A DNA stretch of 64,000 nucleotides. Source: Rhizomys pruinosus (Eukaryota; Chordata; Mammalia; Rodentia; Spalacidae). Under the pieces are notes generated by a model. That model ran no database searches. It saw only the letters and a program-made list of their open reading frames with translations, and was not told the origin of the DNA. Made by a program: the position numbers and the translations under genes. The stretch is taken from contig VZQC01008079.1 of assembly GCA_009823505.1 (NCBI GenBank), positions 430,040 through 494,039 of the forward strand, given 5' to 3'. Of this stretch, positions 13,012 to 25,479 are shown piece after piece. Each line of letters starts with the position of its first letter. Position 1 is the first letter of the stretch.

Positions 13012-13519
13012 CCATTTATGTTATGTTTTCAAATTTTAGAAAATAGGTTTTAAATGTATTCCCTCAAAATGTTCTGGATATTTTTGTTGTCTGTTGTGAT
13101 GGCTTCCCTTTCATGTATGATTTTGTTAATTTGGAGTTGCTATTTCTTTTGGTTAACTAAGCTAAAGATCTAGCTATCTTGTTTATCATTACAAATAATC
13201 AGCTCTTGGATTTATTCATTCTTTGTATTGTTTTCTTTGTTTCTATATCATTAATTTCTGCTTCGATTTTTTGCCATTTTGTCTGGTTTGCTGGGTTTGA
13301 GTTTCATTTGTTGTTGCCTTTCATGAGTCTTGATTTGAAATATTAAGTTATTTGTCCAGGCTTTTTCTGATTTTTATATAAACTTCCCAATCAGGACTCT
13401 TTTTAAATTGTTCCAGAGGTTTTGTTGTGTTGTATTGTCCTTTTTGTTTAATTCTAGGAATACTTTTATTTCATTCTTAATTTCTCTTTGTCTTGTGGTC
13501 TGATAGAATAAATGGAATT

Positions 13520-14140
13520 ATTTATACCACCCCTTGACATATACCCAAAGAACTCATCCTAGTACAGTAATACCTGTATATCCATGTTTATTGCTGTTCT
13601 TTTCACAATAGCTAAGAGAGAGAAGCAGCCTATATGCCCCTCAACTGATAAGAAGATAATGAAAATGTGGTGCATTTAGACAATGAAATTCTATTCAGTA
13701 GTAAAGATGAAACCACGATATTTTCAGATAAATGGATGGAACTAGAAACTGTTAAGCTAAGTGAATTAACACAAATTCAGAAAAAATTCAATGTATTTTC
13801 CTTCATTTGTGTAGCATAGAACAAAATACTTATATGTGAGTATGAACCCTGATTTAACTGTAGGAACCAGGAAAATGGAAAGGAACCAGAGAAGGAAGGA
13901 CCTTGAGAGAGACGAATAGTAGGAGACATGGCTAAAATGGGGGTATGTAACTGGGAGGGGCAATGGAGGGTTAGGCAATAAAATTTGGAGATAAAGGGAA
14001 AGAAGAAGCACAAGAAAGTTTTGACCATATGAGACTTGTAATATGGGGGGAGAAATGGGGAAAGTGGGGACACTTTAAATGGGGAAGAGATGGAGGGTTT
14101 ATTCCTAGCTAGTATAAAATAAACAGAGGGAATGATATTA
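13520..14140 (+). mobile_element. L1 ORF2 end and proximal 3' UTR, sense 3' part
   Basis: The plus strand continues ORF2 with the usual closing phrases ('tttattgctgttcttttcacaatagc', read around 13588-13612, and 'gaaaatgtggtgcatttagacaatg' around 13660-13685). It then enters a 3' UTR with a purine-rich block 'ggggagaaatggggaaagtggg' (14045-14068). The frame is broken. It joins directly to the long 3' UTR unit that follows. Confidence 0.85.
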
Positions 14141-15575
14141 TTTAACAACTAATGACAAATTACACATACAATATATCTACATGAGTCTATATGCATAGCT
14201 GAAGGCTATATAACAACAAACAGTGCCAGACAGGAGAAACCTTCCTTTGAGTTGTTGGCTAAGGTAGTGCAAGAGACTCCTAACATCACACACAGGCTCT
14301 TGAGACAGCTCTTGCTTTCTCCCAGAACTTGAAGGTAAGACCTTATGGCTGAAGACAGGACTGAATTCGGAGAATATATTTGGAGCAATGGAGCTGGAAC
14401 TGACCTGGAAACCACTTCTTCTGAAGGCTAGTTCTCATAACATTGGAGAACACTATCCATGCTGCTAAGGGAGAACATTAATCAACGATCCAGCACCTGC
14501 TTTAAGATCAAATACCCACATCAATGTCTGGAACAGCATATAACAATGGGGTAGTGGTAGCACCTTTATCTTGGGGACAATCAATGGTTACCTAATTAGA
14601 CTTAAATTCCACTCAATAAGAGGGAGTTCATGTGTGGTACTGTAAACACATGGCTGGAGAGATCAGAGATTTTAGAGAAAACTCTGAGGCTATCACATCC
14701 TTAGTCTATTATAATTTCTTATCAAGTGCAAAACATGTATCCTTATATTTACAGTCAAGTATCCCAATCACCAGGCATCGAAGAAAGTTTCTTTTCACCA
14801 GACAGAGACTATTACAGAGTGTCACAACTGTTCATACACAGACATAATCTGTGTATTGTGCAAGCCTATGTGGTATGTCTCCAATGCAAACCTTTACAAC
14901 TAAAGCTCACACAGCATAGAACAAGAGGTGAAGAGGACACTAAACACCCTCTCAATTGTCACTAATGAAGCTCCCTCATGCATCAGAGGCTCAGAAATCC
15001 AAAAGGTTACACATGGCCAAAACATGGAGATTAGGAGTTTTTAGCATATGGATCCTCAGACAAGAATCCTATACTAAGCTTCACTTCCCTTAGGGTCCAT
15101 TGTGGAAGAGGGGGCAGAATGATTGTAAGAGCCAAGGACGTGGTGCATGACAATATAGAAATAGAATCCTATAAGCTTCTGGGACACCATTCATATGAAC
15201 CTACAGGGGTGGTGTCATAATGCACAAGACTCATGAAAAATCAAGCAGAAAAAAATTCAACATAGGACTATGCCTATGGGGAGTGGGCCCCAATTTTGGC
15301 AGAAGAAGTATTGTCATCAGATTACTTCTGGTTGTAGACCAGCTTATTTCCTTAAAGTGACTCTGGATGGGCTGACACGACCTCCGTGGATGAACGTCCA
15401 TTGAGGAATGTCTGGGTGTTCTAACTTGACACAATGGGCCTTGGCACTTATGATGGAGTGTATGGGATTGTGGAGGAAGTGGTGGGAGGGTGCAAATGGG
15501 GGAGGGTATAAAGATTATTCAGATTGAGATGTTCTATATGAAATACACAAAAATTCAATAAAAAAATAAAAAAGC
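14141..15575 (+). mobile_element. L1 long 3' UTR (Lx-like), reference copy
   Basis: This is the most complete copy of a 1.4-kb unit found many times in the window. Landmarks in order: 'ggctatataacaacaaacagtgcc' (about 14207-14227), 'gaacttgaaggtaagacc' (14325), 'cctaattagacttaaattcc' (14592), 'accagacagagactattacag' (14798), 'gattgtaagagccaagg' (15121), 'gatgttctatatgaaatac' (15527), and 'attcaataaaaa' with an A-rich tail (15553-15575). The AATAAA and tail mark the RNA end of the inserted element. The distal blocks resemble the 3' UTR of rodent Lx-type L1s as I remember them. No open reading frame is expected. Confidence 0.8.
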
Positions 15576-15619
15576 ACAAAATCTTCCTCCTTAAAATCTT
15601 TCGGTAAAAAAATTCTAAA

Positions 15620-15758
15620 TTCACAGGCTCGTGGCATCGAACACCCTTTAATCCTGTGCTGGGGAGGCAGGAAGAGACAGGCAGATCTCTGTGAGTTTAA
15701 GACCAGCCTGTTCTACAGAGTTTGAGCTCCATGACAGCCAAAGCTACAGGGGACCCTG

Positions 15759-15829
<71 letters not shown>
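15620..15829 (+). repeat. B1 SINE with poly(A) and (TA)n tail
   Basis: The B1 body is recognisable from 'gtgagtttaagaccagcctg' and 'ttctacagag...gctacaggggaccctgtct', followed by about 37 A residues (15762-15798) and a TA run to 15829. The 5' end is eroded. The long pure tail suggests that the tail, at least, has expanded recently. Confidence 0.85.
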
Positions 15830-15832
<3 letters not shown>

Positions 15833-17325
15833 AGTCATATAATATGTCTAATTACTTCACATAAATGAAGTTATCCCTCCCTCCGCCATGTGTATTCCCA
15901 GCTCAGGGTCTTGGTTCAGTGCCCTGACCCCCTCCTCTTCTCCAAGACTGAGCTGTTGGCCTCACTCAGGGGTTTCCTTGGGTCTCCCTTGGCAGGGTGT
16001 GATACTTTTTCACTCAGCTGTGAGAAAGTTATGTGTTGTCATTCTCTGAGAATTAGATGCCTCATTTGGGGGACAGAGAAAAGTCAGAAATTGAGGGAAG
16101 CCAGAAGATGAAATAGAAAATAAAGAGGAAAAGCAGAGAGATAATGGGGGACTGTCTACTCCTCCTAAATTATAGTCTAGTCCAGTATACCCACCCATTC
16201 CTCCCCTGCACATCTAGCTTTCTGACAGAGGAAATCACATCCCCTTTGTTCATTAATATTTCACCTTCTGATAAGAGCACATAGCAGGTACATGATGAAC
16301 ACAAGATGAAAGACGAAAAAAATTAAGTCAAGTCAAGCTTTGCTATACACTGAGGAAAGTAATTTAGCCTAAAACACATGTTTTCCCAGCAATTATAACC
16401 ATTATATATGTCACTAAGACATTTCTCTTGAAATAAGTTTTAGGCTGGAAATTCAAACCACTCTCCACAGAGGGGAAGCTTCTGAGCTCAGCAGGGAAGA
16501 GAAATCCAAAGAACACTTTGGAGCATTTTCTTTGTGCTATAAGATATCTAATTTAATGCAAATTCTCATTAATATGGACCAGACATTCACAAAAGTCAGA
16601 AGTCCAGATAAAATTTGATTCCTTCACATTTAAATTTAATCCTCTGGTATTTCTCAGTTTTCTAAAAAGAATACTCTGAGATTTTACTTTTTAAATGTTT
16701 TTACATGCAAAGATTTAAGGGAAAAATGCACATCTGGTCAAGTTTTCATGAAATATTTTGTGATATTGAATGCTTAAATTGAGTATTTCTTCTATCCTTG
16801 TATTCAGTAACACAAGGAAGGAAAAAAAAATATTTGTTTTATGTCTTCTGGCCTTGGAAAAGACATCTTCTGTGACATGTTTCACCAGAAAGGCAGGTTA
16901 GAGGTTAACAAATTTCTAATCCCTGAGTCAGGAAACCTAGTGACTCTATCAGGCACTCACATTAAATGACCACTCTAGCTATCCAGACCACCTGGGTGCC
17001 AGCTACTTGGTTAATGACCACTAGGAGTTACTAATCATGAGAGGGTGCAATCCATAAATTAATAGGAGGCCAAACCCTGACTTGACACACTGATCCATGA
17101 TGTTACCCACATTTTTGAGACCAAATCTAAGATGATGTTATTAACCATTCCTCCTAATTACAAAGCTCGCTTCTACTCAACAAAGACTAGGTCAGCAGAT
17201 CTGAGTAGATACTGTTAAACTGAACCTAACTTAAATATCTATTAACAGCCTTTGAAGAAGTAAGTTATGACTCATCCAACAGATATTTTAAAAAAGAAAG
17301 AAAACAAAACAAGCGAACAAAAAAT
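15830..17325. other. Unassigned DNA
   Basis: No gene or repeat family recognised. The 15.88-16.23 kb part is less AT-rich than its surroundings, but its short frames (15890-16111 and 16010-16213 on opposite strands) show no domain. Confidence 0.45.
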
Positions 17326-17328
17326 AGC

Positions 17329-17556
17329 AGTGTGCTGGTTAGTTTTGTCAACTTCACATAAGCTAGAGTTTCTTGGAAAAAGGAAATCTCAACTAAAGCA
17401 TTTACCAGATCAGATTAGCCTGTAGTCATATCTGTGAAGCATTTTCTTATTTGTGATTTGATGAGGTCGGAAAAAGATGCCAGTAAGAAGGTTTCCTACA
17501 TTGGTTCTTGAGTTCCTTCCTTGGCTTCCCGCAAGGATGGACAGTGTCTTGTAAGA
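17329..17556 (+). mobile_element. Rodent LTR or medium-reiteration element fragment
   Basis: It starts 'tgtgctggttagttttgtc' and continues 'aacttcacataagctagag', then 'cattttcttatttgtgatttg' and 'gagttccttccttggcttcc'. This order matches a common rodent dispersed element with the opening phrase 'ggttagttttgtcaacttgacac', which I recall as LTR-like. The 3' end is replaced by L1 3' UTR sequence at about 17557. The family name is not assigned. Confidence 0.55.
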
Positions 17557-18347
17557 TAAACAACATTGGTAAAATAGTAGCACTTTCATCTTGTGGGTAA
17601 TGAACAGTCACCTAAAAGGACTTAAAGCCCAGTCAATAGGAGGGAACTCATGTGAGGCAACATAAACAGCCAAAAACACAGGGATGGAGAAGTCATAGAT
17701 CTTAGGGCAATCTCAAGGCTGTCACGTCCCTAGGCTAATGTAATTTCTTACTAAGTGCAAACTATGCATCCTCATAGTTATTGTCAAGTATCCCAGTCAC
17801 CACTCATCAAAGAAGTTTGTTTTGTACCACACAGAGACTATTAGAGTGTCACAACTGTTCACACACAGATACTGTCTGTAAATTGCCCAACCCTATGTGG
17901 CACATCTACAATGCAACGTCTACACCAAAGGCTAATGGAACATAGAACAAGTGGTAAATAAGACACTAATGAATCTCTTAACTCTGATTAATAAAGCTCT
18001 GTCATGCAACACTTGAGATCAGGAGTCTGCAAAGTGTAGTCTTTGGACAGCACTCCTGTATTAAGGTTCACTCATCCAGGGCTTAGAAATCATTGTAGAA
18101 GAGGAGATTGAAAGATTGTGGGGGCTGGAGAGATGGCCTAGCAGTTAAGAGCACCAACTGCTCTTGCAGAGGACCCAGGTTCGTTCGATCCCCAGCACCC
18201 ACATGGCAGCTGAGAACCAGCCGTCTGTAACTCCAATTCCAGGAGAACTCCAGTTCCAGGGGAATCCGACACCCTCTTCTGACCTCCATGGCACTGCACG
18301 ACATGGGTGCACAGACCTACATGCAGACAGTACATTCTTACACATAC

Positions 18348-18390
<43 letters not shown>

Positions 18391-18875
18391 ATATTTTAAA
18401 AAAGAAAGATTGTAAGATCCAGGGAAGAGGTGTATGACCATATGGAAATAGAGACCTCTAAGCTCCTGGGACCTTGCTCATGTGAACATACAGCAAAGAT
18501 ATCAGAATGCACAAGACCTAAGCAAACTCAAGCAGAAAAAATTCCAGCACAGAATTGTGGAAATTGTCAACAAGCCCCAATCCTAGCTGAAGAATTATTG
18601 GCGGCTGATTACTGCTGGGTAAGGAAGAGCCAGATGGTAAAATTAAAGGACTCTACTTAGGCTGACCAGACCTCAGCAAATGCACTTGCACTGAGGAATG
18701 TGTGGAGACACTATCTGGACATGATAGGCCTTAAAGTAAAGGATATAATGTATCAATTCCAGGTGGGGGAATACCGGAGGGTGCCAGTGGGGAACAGGGT
18801 GTAATGGTGATTAAGATTTATTGAGCTATTCTTTTTGAAATACACAATAATTCAATAAAAATTACAAAAATTAAA
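17557..18875 (+). mobile_element. L1 long 3' UTR (Lx-like), interrupted by a SINE
   Basis: It follows the unit at 14.5-15.57 kb closely: 'cacctaaaaggacttaaagcc' (17610), 'cagagactattagagtgtc' (17840), 'ctcctgggaccttgctcat' (18462) and terminal 'aattcaataaaaatta' (18850-18865). It begins in the middle of the unit, so it is 5'-truncated. A B2 SINE at 18120-18403 splits the 'gattgtaagagcc' block. Confidence 0.8.
18120..18403 (+). repeat. B2-type SINE, duplicated-unit form
   Basis: Head 'ggggctggagagatggccta', B-box 'ggttcgttcgatcccc' with a small internal duplication, then two tandem 17-bp units ('aactccaattccaggag' and 'aactccagttccagggg'). The 3' half ends in an expanded (AAAT)n tail (about 18346-18392). 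Target-site duplication gaaagattgt at 18110-18119 and 18404-18413. It is inserted in an L1 3' UTR and so is younger than that copy. Confidence 0.94.
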
Positions 18876-18884
18876 AAGATCCCT

Positions 18885-19218
18885 TTCTTCCCCAGGTTGC
18901 TTTGGTTACATCTTTATCACAGAAACCATATGCAAACTAAGACAAGAGTTATACAGATTTTGCCAGACTAATAAGAATTTCAACAGATGGGTATGTTGAC
19001 ATGAGTGTTGCTTTCATAGCTCCCAAAATAATTAAAAGGTGCATCTCAATCTGAGAAATACTGACCTATGTAAATTTTGATAAGGGCCCATGACAAGAAA
19101 ACAGAAACAATAGTTCAATAACCTGGTAAAATTAGAAGAAAAAATAACATTAAAGAATACAAGTATGTAAATAAATTTAGCATCCATTCTTATGATATAG
19201 ACAAATACATACCATTTT
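18885..19218. other. Unassigned DNA
   Basis: Nothing recognised between the L1 tail and the B3 element. Confidence 0.4.
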
Positions 19219-19405
19219 TAAGACTTTTATATTTACAAGTGTTTTGCCTGCATGTATGTAATTATACCATGTGCATCCAATGTCTACAAAGATATCAGAT
19301 CCCTAGGGACTGAAATTCCAGACTGTTGTGAGCTGCCATGTGGGCCTCTGAGAGGACAGCAAATACTCTTAAGCAGCAAGTCAGCTCTACAGTTCCTCCC
19401 TTTAA
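19219..19405 (-). repeat. B3-type SINE, decayed
   Basis: The minus-strand order is a tRNA-like head (degraded 'ctgtagagctgacttgctgc'), 'cacatggcagctcacaac', 'ggaatttcagtccctaggg', and a 3' end 'acatacatgcaggcaaaac'. These are B3 landmarks. Divergence is much higher than in the B2 copies. Confidence 0.65.
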
Positions 19406-22267
19406 AAAAAAAAAAATGACTAAGATATACTGGTACCCTGAACAAGTTATAACAGTTCTATGAAACGGTTCAACTTTTAGAATGGTAATCTGTCAGAATG
19501 TGACAAGAGCTATACATGTCATCTACTCTGACGAAATTGACATTAGTAGTGACATCTGTAATATAAGAAGGATCTATGCAAATGGAAATTAGTGTATAAT
19601 GCCTACCAATGGTGATCAATCGTGTTTTCTTAAAGTCCCTTTTAGAGAGCAGATATCTCGCAGGGAATAAATGAGTACAATTACAACAGTCAATGCATGT
19701 TCCAGACATTTTTTTTTCTGATTTTCCCTTCAGCATTTCTGAATATTACTAGCCTTCCCTGCTGGGAGCATAGCAACAGTGAGAATGATGAACTAAAAGA
19801 AAGATGACTGACAGAGAAGTGTGCCTACATGGAACATTCCACCCCTGATTGAAACCTGGTTGAAAAATAGAAAATGAATGAAAAGCAATGAAGTTGAATA
19901 AGGTCTAAGTAATAGTGAATATATAAGTTATGTCAATCTACCAAATAATGTTAATGTCTTCTTTTAATGAATCTATTCTTATTTTGTATTATATTAGTAT
20001 TCAGAAAATATGACTGAATGGCTTTCTGAAACCACTGTCTTTGTAAATCTTCTGTGTATCTAAAAATATTTTAATGGAAGAAATAAAACTTGTGAATGTT
20101 CTTAATGATCATATACCAGTCTTTCTTAAAATACAAGTGAATACATTCTATTGTTTTTATTAACCTTCACAGACTAGGTCTTATCTTTGTTTCCTAAAGC
20201 ATCATTTGTGCTTACTTTTATCCAAAGTGAAGAGAAATGTGTTCTCCTTAAGTGAGCTTGAATCTGGTGTTGGCACAGCTTGGTCTCAGAGTGACGTCCT
20301 CTCCTGTCTGTCGTTACTTCCAGTTTCTGCCACAGGGATGATGTTTGGCTAGTGTCTCGTTTTCAGTAAAGACAAAATGATTGCCTCCATTTTCTAACTA
20401 GGAAACAACGGTAATTTAAAGAACACAGAAGTGCAGAAAATATTTTGCACAATAGTAAGAGGAAGAATGAGTTCTTCCTCAACAAGGTTGTGAAGATGGA
20501 AAAGCCTACCTCTGGATGTGTTTGGAGGGGATTCAGAAGAAAAAGACAATCTTGCCAATAAACATTTTTTGGATGTCAAATAATTAATTATAATCACCTA
20601 CCATTGACAATTTATCTTGGTAATCTCATCCTGAATTCTTATTCTGTTTCCTGGTTCAGAAAAGCTCCACTGTGACTTAGAGCACTTCTAGATTAAAATA
20701 AAAACTGGCAGTCTTAACCATTTCTTAACTGGCTTTTCTTATTTCCCAAAGATGAGCTCCTTCTCCACAAGCTTTCCAATACTTTTCTTTGAAGATACGA
20801 AAACATAAAGAAGTCGAGGACTAAGATAACTTTTCTAACTTGGATAGAATTAAAGGAAAAGTAATTCAAGTCCAAACGTTTTTTAATCTTGTCCAAGTCT
20901 TACCTATTTTACAAATTTCAATTTTCTACTTAAATACAGAGCTCCAATTAATTGTCTTAAAGCAGCCAAAAAGTTATTCAATTAGTATAAAATGATTCAG
21001 GTTCAAATTACAGGATTAATTTTCAAGGTTATGATAGAAAAGATATGGTGATGAGTTAACAGTAAGTGAAGACAAAAGTCTCTCAAATTTAAATGGAAAT
21101 AATTTCTGATCCAATTATTTGATTAAACTACTCTAAGAATGATATAAAATCATAACCTTTGGCAGGAAGGCAAAATTGCCTGGCGAACTGTGGATAATCT
21201 CATCCTAAATACTATTATCATAATTAGCCTTTATAATGTATGCCTATGTCCCAAAGAAATTTAAAAATAAAGAGAGGGTAATTTTGAAATATTCACACCA
21301 TTTAAATTAAAATAAAATGCTGAAGTACAGTTGAGTAAAACAGCATCTTTCTGAAAAAGTTTCTGGCAGTCACAAATGAAAACAATAAAAAAGGAACAGG
21401 CCTGATAGAACTGTATATTTTCCAAATAAATAAATGGGAAATAATTTGTCTCCTCCTTAAAAATTCCCTGAGCACTTGGCTTTTGAAGAACATGGGAGCC
21501 ACAGCACCTGAGCTTGAAGATACACACACTTCACAGGCAATGCTGGGATTCCAGATCCTTCTCAAGCTTCTCGATCCCCTGGGACCATTCTGCTCTGGGA
21601 TTTTCAGTACCTCTGCCCCTCACTCATCCTCTCTCCTTACTTCTCTCTACCTCCACCACCTGATCCTCCACCCAGCCCACCTCTTGGGTGCCCACTTGTC
21701 TAGGACTCCAGGAACTTTCACACTTCTGTATGCCCCTTAATCATTGCAAATGGAAATTACAGTCTGACAAGTCTGACTTAGCACCACCAATCCAAAGATC
21801 TCTATCTTTTTCTTTCTCCTTCCTCCTTCCCTTTCTTTCTCCTCTTCACTCTTTTCTTTCCTTCTTCTTCCCTCCCTCTTCTTCATTAAGAAAGAGCACA
21901 TAAGGCAGGTAGAATAACAACAACTTGTGTGTGCATGTGTTTGTGTGTGAGTGTGGGTGTGTATAATTAAATGAAATCCTTTCTAATTCCTTGGAAGTTC
22001 TCAGAATTCCAATATATTTGTTTAATCAGTGAATGAATCATGCCAAAATACAAATGACACAATCAAAATATGATCTATTCTAATTACCTGTGTGGTAGAC
22101 TCCCTAAAATTGTAATGATGTGTCCTCTTTGGTGTTGGCATTCTGAAACATGCAGTAATTGTTGCATCAGAAATGAAAATATTTAAGGAAAATTCATTAA
22201 ATTTGTTTATTGCCTTACTCTACAAATCATGTCACTTTGACATTTTCTATGAAGAGATAAGTTTCAT
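19406..22267. other. Unassigned DNA, about 2.9 kb
   Basis: No gene recognised on either strand. The open frames at 19470-19736, 21261-21527, 21302-21565 and 21483-21740 are short, overlap on opposite strands and show no domain. A pyrimidine-rich low-complexity tract lies at about 21800-21890. This is one of the larger apparently single-copy segments. Confidence 0.45.
21800..21890. repeat. Polypyrimidine (CTT/CCT-rich) tract
   Basis: About 90 bp of almost pure C and T on the plus strand, imperfectly periodic. Low-complexity sequence; no function assigned. Confidence 0.85.
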
Positions 22268-22281
22268 GATCCTTTTTTCTT

Positions 22282-22533
22282 TTTTTAATATTTTTTTAAT
22301 TTTTATTTATTTTTTATGTATATGAATGTACTGTCTGCATGTAGGTTTGTGCACCCGTGTCGTGCAATGCCGCGGAGGTCAGAAGAGGGTCTCGGATTCC
22401 CCTGGAACTGGAGTTCTCCTGGAATTGGAGTTACAGACGGTTCTCAGCCACCATGTGGGTGCTGGGGATTGAACCCAGGTCCTCTGCAAGAGCAGTTGGT
22501 GCTCTTAACCGCTAGGCTATCTCTCCAGCCCCC
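22282..22533 (-). repeat. B2-type SINE, duplicated-unit form
   Basis: Full-length on the minus strand with two 17-bp tandem units. Perfect 14-bp target-site duplication gatccttttttctt at 22268-22281 and 22534-22547. The head, B-box ('ggttcaatccc') and tail are intact. A perfect duplication and few changes indicate a young copy. Confidence 0.95.
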
Positions 22534-22547
22534 GATCCTTTTTTCTT

Positions 22548-24711
22548 AAGAAGGCTAATCCTGGGAGGTTGAACCTAGTTTACACATGACATTATTTGGC
22601 TCCCAAGTTTAAACGACAAAAGACAAAGTTCTACCTGGTTCTCTTGGGCACCTGCTTTGGCACTCAGCTGTAAAAACAGGTGCTGAGGTCACCAAACCCC
22701 AGTTCTAGATGACCTTCCAGCTGGCAGTCACTGGCATCACCCAGCCAATCCTGTGAGTAAGTCACCTCCTATGTAGATTCTCAGTGCCTCAGTTATAGTG
22801 AAAGGAAATGGAGAAGAGCTCTTTGTACCAGCTTCCACAAAAATGACTAATTCCTGAGCGAAGTAGATTATAGTTATTTTTCGCATCCCTAAATTTGGAA
22901 GGAGAATGGCAAGGCAATAGAAAAAATACAGTCACTGTCATAGAAGCACTCAGAAAATAGGATGAGTCAACAAACTTATAGGAAAAGCATTGCTAAAAGG
23001 AGGAGAGGCTTCTCTCCTGTAGCATTGAGTAGAGAGAGCATGAGCATTTCTCCTGTTATCTGGGATGTTCATAAGCATGCCATCTACCCTTGAATGTTTT
23101 TAACCCTAGCCTGCCCACTGATACAAAGCTGATAGACAGAGGTCATTAGTTAGGAAAGAAGAACCAGAGAGGCTTTCCTATTCTTCCATCATAATTAAAA
23201 AGCAAAGCTGTTTGTGTTAGCACAGGGCATTGCCTACTTTCCTCTCTGAATTGTTTCTAGACATGTGCATGACTGTTTGATGAAAAACTTTTCATATTCT
23301 ACTAACCCCTTTCCTTAGCTGGAGTTAGTGAGCAAGAATTTTACCAGGATGGTAAAACTATATGGAAAACTCAAAATAAACAATGGAAGATGACCAGATG
23401 AAAAGTAAGAATCCAGTCAGTTTGAAGAATAAAAAGCAAAGTGAATTTGAATACATACAAATTCTTTATCTGAACCATTTTTGACTTTTCACAAAGTTGA
23501 GTTGTTTCTCTAACATGAAATGCTTTTCTCTGAAACCTGATGAAAATGAAGCTGAATTTTTGTTTCCCTGTAATAATTACACCTCTCATTTCCCAGGAAC
23601 ACTGACCCCAATTATTCCTTCAAGAAATGGTGTTTGAGATCAATCTCCTGCCAATTTACTTATAATTAAAGATTATTTAATGCCTTTTGTTGTTGAATTG
23701 AAGTGCAAGTTAATGAAACACATGTTAAATTGGCTTCATTTTACATCATTACATTTAATTTAATTTATTTCTACTACATATTGACTTCTTTCAATAGGCA
23801 GAAATCAAAATATCATGGATTTTCCAAAACAACTCCTTTGCCAATCATGTAGACATGTGAAATATAATAACTCATGATGTTTTAATCCACTGGCTCATTA
23901 AATTTCAAGATATACTTGAATAAATGTAAAATAAATAAACATTGCTTGGGAAAACTAATAGAATCTACAGCCAGGGAGTGGGCACAAGTACATCACCATT
24001 ACACTAAGAAAACTTACCTTAAAAACTTTGAGGTTTCACTCTGAGGGTCTGTCATTCATTATCATTAGTTTCCAACTGGACTTCCATGACAGCTGTAAGC
24101 TGCTATCCTCCTGTCTCAATTCCTACATGCTAAGGTAATCCCTTTTCTAAGGCAATACTTTCAACATGGATTGACTATATTATCTCAGCAACGATTCAAG
24201 AAAATGGTCACTAGATCAAGACAACTGTAAATTCTTATATTTTAAAACATGCTGTCTATAAATGAGGCTGTTATGTATAAGTTTAAGAGATTCATTTGGC
24301 TTGCAGGTTTGTAAGTTCAACAGCATGGGACTGGCATCAGCTAAGCTTCAGTGAGGGCCATCTAGCTCCATCACAACACAGTGGGGTGGCGTTCTGGCAA
24401 GAGCAAGAGCAGTAGTAGGAAGTCAGACAGTGAGAAAGCAAGTCAGAGAGAATTTGAAGGTGACAGGCTCACTGGAAGTAGCCCTGCCCTAAAAGGCCAG
24501 AGTATACTCTCTCAAGAAAAGCATGAATATGTTCTGATAGTGATGACTCAGGACTTAGTTTTCTTCCTTTACACATCACATATGAAGCGTTCTACTGCTT
24601 CAGTATAGTCATATCAGAGACAAAAACACTAATACAATATTCCTTACAGCACCATCAAGACGAATACAAACTATGCCAGAAAATATTTTCTCTTTCAATA
24701 GATTAGCAACT
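22548..24711. other. Unassigned DNA, with a possible MIR remnant
   Basis: Mostly unassigned. Around 22745-22815 the order 'gtgagtaagtcacc...ctcagtgcctcagtt' resembles the core end of the ancient MIR SINE, but the match is weak. The open frames at 23371-23589 and 24381-24608 have no recognisable domain. Confidence 0.4.
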
Positions 24712-24714
24712 TAT

Positions 24715-24924
24715 TTTTTTTATTTATTCTTCATGTGTAAGTACGTACTGTCTGCATGCAGGTCTGTACACCCCTGTCATGCAATGCCGCGGAGGTCAGA
24801 AGAGATGTCGGATTCCCCTGGAATTAACTCCCCTGGAGTTAAAGACGGCTCTCAGCCGCCATGTGGGTGCTGGGGATCGAACCCGGGTCCTCTGCAAGAG
24901 CAGTCGGCACTCTTAACCACTAAG
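24715..24924 (-). repeat. B2-type SINE, 5'-truncated
   Basis: Minus-strand copy that lacks the 'ggggctggagagatgg' start: the sequence passes from 'cttaaccactaagcc' straight into flank. The repeated-unit region is altered ('ggagttaattccagggg'). A possible imperfect duplication (agcaactta / agcaattta) flanks it. It abuts a B1 through an (ATTT)n tract. Confidence 0.85.
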
Positions 24925-24927
24925 CCA

Positions 24928-25110
24928 GCAATTTATTTATTTATTTATTCATTTATTTATTTTCGGTCTTTTTGAGACAGGGTCTCCCTGTAGCCCCAGC
25001 TGTCCTGGAACTCAGTCTGGAGACCAGGCTGGCCTTGAACTCACAAAGATCCACCTGCCTCTGCCTCCCAAGTGCTAGGATTAAAGGCGTGCGCCACCAC
25101 ACCCAGCTAT
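24928..25110 (-). repeat. B1 SINE with (ATTT)n tail
   Basis: Minus-strand B1: '(t)gagacagggtctccctgtag', 'gctggccttgaactcac', 'cctgcctctgcctcccaag' and 'ccaccacacccagc' all appear in order. The A-rich tail (as ATTT repeats on the plus strand, 24928-24963) lies at the low-coordinate end, against the neighbouring B2. The body is complete. Confidence 0.93.
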
Positions 25111-25479
25111 TTATTTTTAAATAATTAGTTACTTATATTATGTAATGCCATAAAAATATTTGGTACAAAAAATATGTGTTTTACTTCTAGTAAGTAGTTT
25201 TGGGACATATATTATTCCCATACACTCTGGCATGTCTTTTTTACAGTCATTTAAATTATTTTTAAATACCATCACTATTCAAAATACTGAAAGCAAGAAA
25301 AGCGTGTTTCAAATTTTTTGTTTAGAAAGGACAATAATGAAGGAAATGCCCTTCCCATGCCTATGCGGTCATACAGTGTGGGCAGCAGGTAAATTCACTC
25401 TTTATTTCTTACTTTTCTGGCATCCTATTGCTTGATGGGTAATTTGTCCTGATCTTGTCTTCAACTATATAATAGGTCA

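Larger units (their letters stand above)
10445..13515 (-). mobile_element. L1 ORF2 segment, inverted 5' part of a plus-strand L1
   Basis: Read on the minus strand, this runs through ORF2 from upstream of the reverse transcriptase (near 13500) to 'tggaaagcagtgtggagaagtct' at about 10445-10470. The plus-strand segment that starts near 13520 resumes ORF2 at the very next part ('catatacccaaagaactcatcct'). The element is therefore a classic 5'-inverted insertion with very little lost at the junction. It is riddled with stops and indels. It is interrupted at about 12065-12455 by a different L1 tail. Confidence 0.85.

Noticed and set aside
18120..18200. tRNA gene suggested by an internal A and B box
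   Set aside because: The boxes belong to the tRNA-derived head of B2 SINEs; no cloverleaf can be closed and the sequence continues into the SINE body. The same holds for all other B2 copies.
21483..21903. Proline/serine-rich frames before a pyrimidine tract
   Set aside because: Composition follows the C/T-rich DNA; two overlapping frames look equally plausible, which argues against either being coding.
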